Shown in pieces: positions 58,172-64,000 of a DNA stretch of 64,000 nucleotides. The position numbers were made by a program, and so were the translations under genes. Each line of letters begins with the position of its first letter. The first letter of the stretch is position 1. Origin of the DNA: Yponomeuta sedellus (lineage: Eukaryota; Arthropoda; Insecta; Lepidoptera; Yponomeutidae). Below the pieces are notes generated by a model. That model made no database searches. It saw nothing but the letters and a program-made list of their open reading frames with translations, and was not told the origin of the DNA. The DNA lies in assembly GCA_934045075.1 (NCBI GenBank), contig OW203721.1:13734678-13798677 (forward strand). Direction: 5' to 3'.

Positions 58172-58347
58172 TAGATTTTTGGGTAATGTTTTCTTTGTTT
58201 TATTTTAATAACTTTCTACCCAAAAGTATAAATAAGCTCCTTAGTACGATCTAGAAACGATTTAATTCGTTGGTCAACACACGGTTGAAAAATCCCAAAA
58301 AAACCTTAAAACACGGGAAGCAATGTAGGTATATCAAATTGTAATTG

Positions 58348-58597
58348 TACAGTCTATTTATTCTTACTTGTCCAATTTAGTAAACAAGATTCTAACCTTA
58401 AAATTGAGATTAGATGCCTAAACTAGACATTTTCTCGCAAATTCATGAACTATGTTTATAAAATTGGTAGAGTGTTATCTAAAAGAGTGTTCCAGGTTAC
58501 TTCATTTATGGAAATATGGCAGTTTTGGACTAAAAGTCACAGTTTGAGGGTAGAATCTTGTTTACTAAATTGGACAAGTAAGAATAAATAGACTGTA
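58348..58597. mobile_element. Mariner-type MITE, copy 3 (intact)
   Basis: TA-flanked 250-bp unit whose ends form about 45-bp inverted repeats (start 'cagtctatttattctta', end 'taagaataaatagactg'). Non-coding. It is the cleanest of three copies and the reference for the split copy at 30811-31540. Confidence 0.88.
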
Positions 58598-59780
58598 GAC
58601 CCTATAGGTAATTCGTTTGTAGTTCTGGATACTTCTTACTTCATATCATTCCTTATGGTCAATTCTTAGCTTTGATAGTATATCAAAAAGATTTTTGTTA
58701 ACACCCAGATCAATTCTGATTGAAGTGAAATTCAGTATACAATTTTGTGAGCCCGTAATTAATACGGGTAAACCATTAAAAAGTTAATTATGACCAACCT
58801 ATCGGTTTGAGACTCGGCGAAAGCGTCGAAGGCTCCAGTTTCCATTAATTTGTCAACGTCATGAGTGTAATTAATTGGGGTACCCGTGCCGATGTGACGT
58901 CATGCTGACAATGCTGGTTGTGTGGGTGCTTACATTCAGCACAAAGCGATTACTCAGTACTCGATGGGGTTGGCCATTAGAAACTATTCACAGAGGGCGC
59001 CAAAAAGCTGAACTGAAAAAGTTTATCATTCCGAAGGAGAAAAGCCAACTGTCGTAGGTAAACTGAAGAATTAACGTCAAATATAAAATAATTTATTTGT
59101 ACAGTCTACAATTTTTATCTTAAGCTAAATACATAAGTTGTTCGTACACAGTGTCATTATACAATAAACTAGGTAGACACCTGTGTCATTGGGATCGTTG
59201 GTTATATAAAAATCACTGTATTTGACACAAAAACTTACTAACTTTTTGTACTTACATTTTAAAGGTTGTAAACATATCCTTGAGATACACTATTCATTGG
59301 TTACCTTGTAAGTAATACAATTCTATGAGCACAAGCGTGCAAACAATTCCTAGCCTGTATCTTAAACGCTAGTTCCTTCCAGTGTTTTAACTAATTATTG
59401 GTTTAGTTGTTTGTCCATAGATGTTTATTCTAACAACTATATGAGGGTGGAATCTGTTTACGTGGTATGTACATGTAACCTAAAGTATAGGTACCTATAG
59501 GTAATAAGATGATTTCATATGGATTTCACATAAGCATTAATGCCAGTGAAAAAGTATTTCATAAGTACCTTTATAATGACATACTACCTACATACTACTA
59601 CATAGTACTACACTGGCTTTAATTCCTTGTGTAAAATGCTTAATTCGGTTAAAAAGTTTGTGGCGAGCACATGTCAACTCTGCGCGCGCACTACAAACTC
59701 AAACATTCCTGCATCGCGCAATCAAAGTGTTTCAATGACATACTATAAATATAACGTCCGACTAAGAACAGTTTGGGGGT
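58598..59780. other. Intergenic, AT-rich
   Basis: No gene was recognised. Composition shifts sharply to GC-rich at about 59780, which marks the approximate left border of the retrotransposon; its exact 5' end is not visible. Confidence 0.4.
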
Positions 59781-60123
59781 GTGATTGTGGTCACCTCCTC
59801 GTGTGAGGGCACCTGCTTGCGTACTGGGTCCATCTCTGATGAGCCTGCTGCGGGAGCAGTGGCCCTCCTGGCACATCCTGGGCAACGGCCCCAACTCCGG
59901 GCTGAGGCGGGCGATTGAGCGCTTTTTAGCAGCACGTCTCCTGCCGAGGTCTGGATTTGGTGACGGCGAAGAACCACTCCCGAATCAGTGGCGGGATAAC
60001 CACAAACCAGGTCTGTGTTGGCCTTGGGACCTAAATAACCTCAAAAAGTGCACCCGCGGCGTGTTGGGAAAGCGACGTGAGTAATATCCTCGCGCTTGTA
60101 CATTTTTCCGTAAAAAATGACAT

Positions 60124-61871
60124 ATGATGTCCGGCAAAAAAGATAATTTACCCCAGGAGGGTACCGGCCCCATAGGGGCAGGAGAATCCCTCCCCGGTGT
60201 CACTTCGGCACCGGGCAGCCCTTCGTATTCTGGGGGGGGCAACACCGGACTAATCTCCTTGGACGGCAGCACACCGGCACAGGCTGGAAGCGCCAGTTCA
60301 AGTGAGCTAACTCGCGTTAACACGTGGCAGGCGGTGACTAGCAAATTTGTTGCCAGGTCCAAGCGGGCCAGGAAAGCTAAGCCCCCGCTGGCCGTGTCGA
60401 TGATAGGGACAACAGTCAGTTGCCGAGCGCCCTGTCTGCTGCTGAGGAAACTCAGCGCAGTCGGCTGCTGGTGACTGACAGTAACGACACCACTCAATTG
60501 CCGAGCGCCATGTCTGCTGCAGGGGAAACTCAGCGCAGTCGGGTGCCGGTGACTGAACGTGGACAAAGCGGCCAGTTGCAAAGCGCCTTGTCTGCTGCGG
60601 GGGAATCTCAGCGCAGTCGGCAGGTTGCAACTGGACGCAATAAAAACAAACGAAGAGGTCACCGTGGAGGGCGGTCGCCCCCTTGGAAGCGGGATAAGCT
60701 CCAGGGGGCCGCTGCAACCCACGCGAAATGCGCCACGACCGCTGTGGTGGCGACCACGCATGGGCAGCCGAAGGTTCCCGCGCGATGCGCCCATAGTGCG
60801 GGGGCAACCCCGCACGCTGGGTTCCAGCGCGTGGAAACTGGGTGCGCCATCACTGCGGGGTTTCTACCGCGCGATCGGCAGCAGACCAATTCGGTAGCAC
60901 AACGCCCGGCGACGGCAGGTCAGAGGCCCCGACACGCTGCTCCGGAAACTCCGGTAAAACGTGGCAGGGCTGATGTAACGCTGTCACCGGCCGTTACTAA
61001 CAAGCGGCGCAGGCTAGAGGGTCAGGGGAAAGGAAAGGCGCTCAGCTACGCGGGGGTGATTAACTCTCATCTACGCGTGGCCGTGACCACCGTTCCCCCC
61101 ACCGATTTAACAAGCGAGTAAGCGGACGAGCTCAAAGAGACTCTGGAAAGAGTCACTTCTGACGCAATCTTGGCGTCGTGTCTGGCCGGTGACGGCGCCC
61201 AACCGCTCAGGTTTCACGGGAAACCTCACCTGGGTGAGGGGGTGCTGAAAATTTGGTGCGGAGACGACGCCACGCTTGCTTGGCTTAAGGACACAGTAGC
61301 CAGCATAGCGTGCCCGATCCAGAACTGTGATCTGACTGTCATCGCACAGTCAGAAGTCACAAAGATGGTTAAGGCCGGTATGCTGCTACCCACAACAGTC
61401 GTGACAGAGATGGATAAGATTCGCCAGATTCTTATCCATCAAAATCCCGAATATAATATCCAGCGGTGGAGGCCCTACCGAATAGAGATTCAGGAGGGCA
61501 AGGGCATCTTCCTCTTTCTGGGCATTCCAGAGGAGGAGGTGCCCTGCCTTCTGGAACGGGACCGGAGGGTCGCTTATATCATGGGGAGTGCGTACGTAAA
61601 GTTCTTCACTCCCTCGGGTCTGAGCGACGCTCCGTTCGTGCCGGAGTCTCTGTGCGCGCGGGTATCCACCGAGGATAACGAAACAAGGGACGATGAGGCC
61701 GCGCCCGATGGCGATGACGTTGATGGAGTCCCGACTCCAGCCGACGAGCCGAGAGCGGCCCCCTCGTCCTATTCGCCAACAGTCGCTGGTATGTCCATCA
61801 GCGACGACGACGACAACCAGTCTGATGACATGGACTGGCTGCTGCGTGTGGGGGAGACACTGTCGGAGTAG
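60124..61871 (+). pseudogene. Retrotransposon ORF1, disrupted
   Basis: Nucleic-acid-binding ORF1 protein of the element. It opens at ATG 60124 (MMSGKKDNLPQEG), must change frame between about 60381 and 60420, and then stays in one frame to the stop at 61869, apart from an in-frame TAA at 61119-61121. Content: Ser/Gly/Pro-rich start, three tandem 26-residue repeats (60417-60638), basic stretches (KRRGHRGGR, NKRRR) and a C-terminal domain (about 61150-61640: GVLKIWCGDDATLAWLKD, IHQNPEYNIQRWRPYRIE, GIPEEEVPCLLE) that resembles the DUF4780-type domain of insect LINE ORF1s. An acidic Asp-rich tail ends it. No CCHC knuckle was seen. Confidence 0.75.
60417..60638 (+). repeat. Three 78-bp tandem repeats inside ORF1
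   Basis: Units start at 60417, 60495 and 60573; the last is shortened to about 66 bp. Each encodes QLPSALSAAEETQRSR-like peptide. The period is a multiple of 3, so copy number can vary without frameshift. Confidence 0.9.
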
Positions 61872-61873
61872 CC

Positions 61874-64000
61874 ATGGCTCCGCCACACGTAGTAGCTACA
61901 GTCGATGTTGTCCAAACAAACCTCCAGCATAAGCAAATCGCTTCAGCCACCTTACGTAGCCTGCTGGAGGTTAAAACTAACACCATAGCTCTCATCCAGG
62001 AGCCTTGGGTAAGGGGTGGTAGAATCTGTGGACTTAATAACCCGAGAGGTAAGCTAATGGTCGATACGACGATAGCCAACCCAAGGGCGTGTATTTACAT
62101 GCCCAACTGCATACAAGCTACGCTACTCACACAATTCTGTTCCAGAGATCTCGCAGCTGTGAGACTCCTTAATGGAAGGGACGACCAAACTACGCTTGTC
62201 TTAGCGTCCATGTACATGCCAGGAGATGAGACCGTACCAGCCAAAGAGGTGGCTGACCTGGCGGTGTACTGCGCAGACCATAGCTGGGAGCTGATCATAT
62301 CGGCCGATTGCAACGCACACCATCCTCTGTGGGGAAGTCCCAAAGCCAACCCAAGGGGAGAGGACCTCATAGAGTTTTTGATGACTACGAATCTCCTCAT
62401 AGCCAACAAAGGTAACCAGCCCACTTTTATTAACAGCAGGTACCAAACTGTCATAGATATCACTCTTGTGTCAGTAGGAGCGATGGACATGGTTGCCAAC
62501 TGGCACGTCTCCGACGAACCCTCACTTTCCGACCACAGACGTGTTAGGTACACCATACAGGCACAAACACAACCGCCACAACCGTGGCGAAACCCTCGCA
62601 AAACGGACGTCTCTAGATTTCAGAACGTTTTAAAGTCGAAGTGGTCAGCTCTTCAACTAAAAGACGCGACTTCTAGTACCTCCAATATAGATCACAACGT
62701 AGAAACATTAACAACCTGCTTACAGGAGACATACCAACAGACCTGCCCACTAACGTACCCCAAGGAACCTCCTGGTAGCCACTGGTGGGGCAAGGACCTA
62801 GAAAGAACAAGATGAAAGCTAAGGCAAGCCTTTAATCACGCTAAAAACACCAGGAAAGATTCTGACTAGGACATATACAAAGATCTACAATACGATTACA
62901 AAAAGAAAATCCGCTACTACCAAACTAGCTCATGGCGGCGTTTCTGTGAAAAAATCGAGTCAACAAAGGAGACAGCAAGAATTTAAACACTTCTGTCAAC
63001 AAACAAAAACAGAGGACTCGGCTCACTGAAGAAATCGGACGGCACATACACAACCTCCGACGAAGAAATAAGCGAACTGCTACTACACACTCACTTCCCA
63101 GATTGTATGATCATGGACAAACAACAATGGGAAGAGCCCTTCGAACGATCGCCAGCTGATATTGACTGGGCCGTATCAAACACGGTCATTACCGAAGATA
63201 AAGTACAATGGGCCGTAAAAAGCTTCCTGCCTTACAAATCCTCTGGAATAGACGAAATTTTTCCGGCACTCCTACAATGGGGAATTAACACAATACTGCC
63301 ACAGCTAGTGTGTATCTTTCAATCCTGCTTGGCACACCAGTACATTCCCCACTCATGGCGGGAAGTCAAAGTAGTCTTTTTACCAAAGGCTGGAAAAGGA
63401 GACTATACACAGGCAAAATCCTATAGGCCTATTAGCCTCACATCGTTCCTCTTAAAAACGTTGGAGAGACTAACGGACAGGCACATAAGAGAAGGAGCCC
63501 TAAAAACAAAACCTTTACATCCTCAACAACATGCCTATAGAAATGGCAGATCAACAGACTCAGCTCTGCATACTGTCGTTAGAACCATAGAAAAGGGCCT
63601 CTCAGATAAACATATGGTCTTAGGAGCCTTTATTGACATAGAAGATGCTTTCGACAAAACAACTTTCAGTAGCATCAACCAAGCGCTGGTGAAACGAGGA
63701 GTGCAGCCAACCATCACGGGCTGGATAGACAACCTCCTGCGTCAAAGAGCCATAACGCTTAAGGTAAACAGCACTACGAGGGCAATAGTGGCCAGAGGCT
63801 GCCCTCAAGGGGGAGTTCTATCGTCACTTCTATGGAACCTAGTAGTTGACGGCTTAATCAGACGCCTTGATGAATGTGGTTTCTGGATAATAGGCTACGC
63901 CGACGATATAACAATCCTGACGATAGGTAAATCCGAGGATATTCTATACAGTCTAATGAGAACGGCGTTTGGCATAGTAGAGCGATGGTGCAATACTCAT
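61874..64000 (+). pseudogene. Retrotransposon ORF2: endonuclease and reverse transcriptase, disrupted
   Basis: Starts at ATG 61874. 61874-62812 encodes an apurinic-type endonuclease: VQTNLQHKQIA, IALIQEP (catalytic Glu), ISADCNAHHPLWGS (D/N pair) and SLSDHRRV (terminal SDH). Damage follows: TGA at 62813-62815, a one-base loss near 62816-62820, TAG at 62866-62868 in the shifted frame, a compensating one-base gain in the A run near 62877-62881, and TAA at 62984-62986. From there the frame is open to the window end and holds the reverse transcriptase: PKAGKGDYTQAKSYRPISLT, AFIDIEDAFD (motif A), GCPQGGVLSSLLWN (motif B) and GYADDITIL (motif C). All catalytic motifs remain readable, so inactivation is fairly recent. 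Confidence 0.88.

Larger units (their letters stand above)
59780..64000 (+). mobile_element. Decayed LOA/I-like non-LTR retrotransposon, 5' part
   Basis: GC-rich leader, ORF1 (60124-61871), then ORF2 from 61874 with endonuclease and reverse transcriptase, cut by the window end. ORF1 and ORF2 are separated by 2 nt. Both are broken by stops and frameshifts, so the copy is dead. The endonuclease style (IALIQEPWVRGG) suggests the LOA or a nearby I-superfamily clade, by eye. RNase H and the 3' end lie outside the window. Confidence 0.88.

Noticed and set aside
60124..60474. Separate small gene
   Set aside because: It is the frame-shifted start of the retrotransposon ORF1.
59985..60815. 276-codon minus-strand frame
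   Set aside because: Antisense shadow of the GC-rich ORF1 of the retrotransposon.

Overview
The window looks like nuclear DNA of a moth or butterfly (Lepidoptera). It is AT-rich, gene-sparse and full of dispersed repeats of kinds I associate with Lepidoptera: tRNA-headed SINEs, RTE-type LINE 3' ends, short inverted-repeat MITEs and a LOA/I-like LINE. The species cannot be named from the sequence. No bacterial, organellar, viral or CRISPR features were seen.

Layout. (1) 550-3585 (+): an uninterrupted Eph receptor tyrosine kinase, with ligand-binding, Cys-rich, two FN3, TM, kinase and SAM regions and no introns. (2) 3586-26800: about 23 kb of intergenic DNA made of MITEs, SINEs, fold-backs and one 1.1-kb long-TIR element. 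(3) 26805-27794 (-): a single-exon SLC35D/fringe-connection-type nucleotide-sugar transporter. (4) 28140-32090: repeats, including a hAT-type element nested in a mariner-type MITE and a long CATA microsatellite. (5) 32093-42231 (+): a nine-exon BTB/POZ C2H2 zinc-finger gene, reconstructed here from splice sites (1,287 coding nt, 428 aa). It has a duplicated small exon and two candidate in-frame donors on exon 2. (6) 42232-49480: intergenic DNA with a complete tRNA-headed SINE. (7) 49480-51233 (-) and 56765-58171 (+): two divergently transcribed M16 metallopeptidases of the mitochondrial processing peptidase beta / UQCRC1 type. Both keep the zinc motif but are strongly diverged from each other. 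(8) About 59780-64000 (+): the 5' part of a decayed non-LTR retrotransposon, with ORF1, endonuclease and reverse transcriptase, running off the window.

The host genes do not form a pathway: they act in cell-contact signalling, Golgi/ER sugar transport, transcription and mitochondrial proteolysis. The most notable structures are a SINE-derived perfect 66-bp fold-back that pivots exactly on the tRNA anticodon loop and is flanked by a 17-bp target duplication; the paired M16 paralogs; the twin exons of the BTB gene; and the intronless Eph gene. I found no convincing wholly new multi-gene system.
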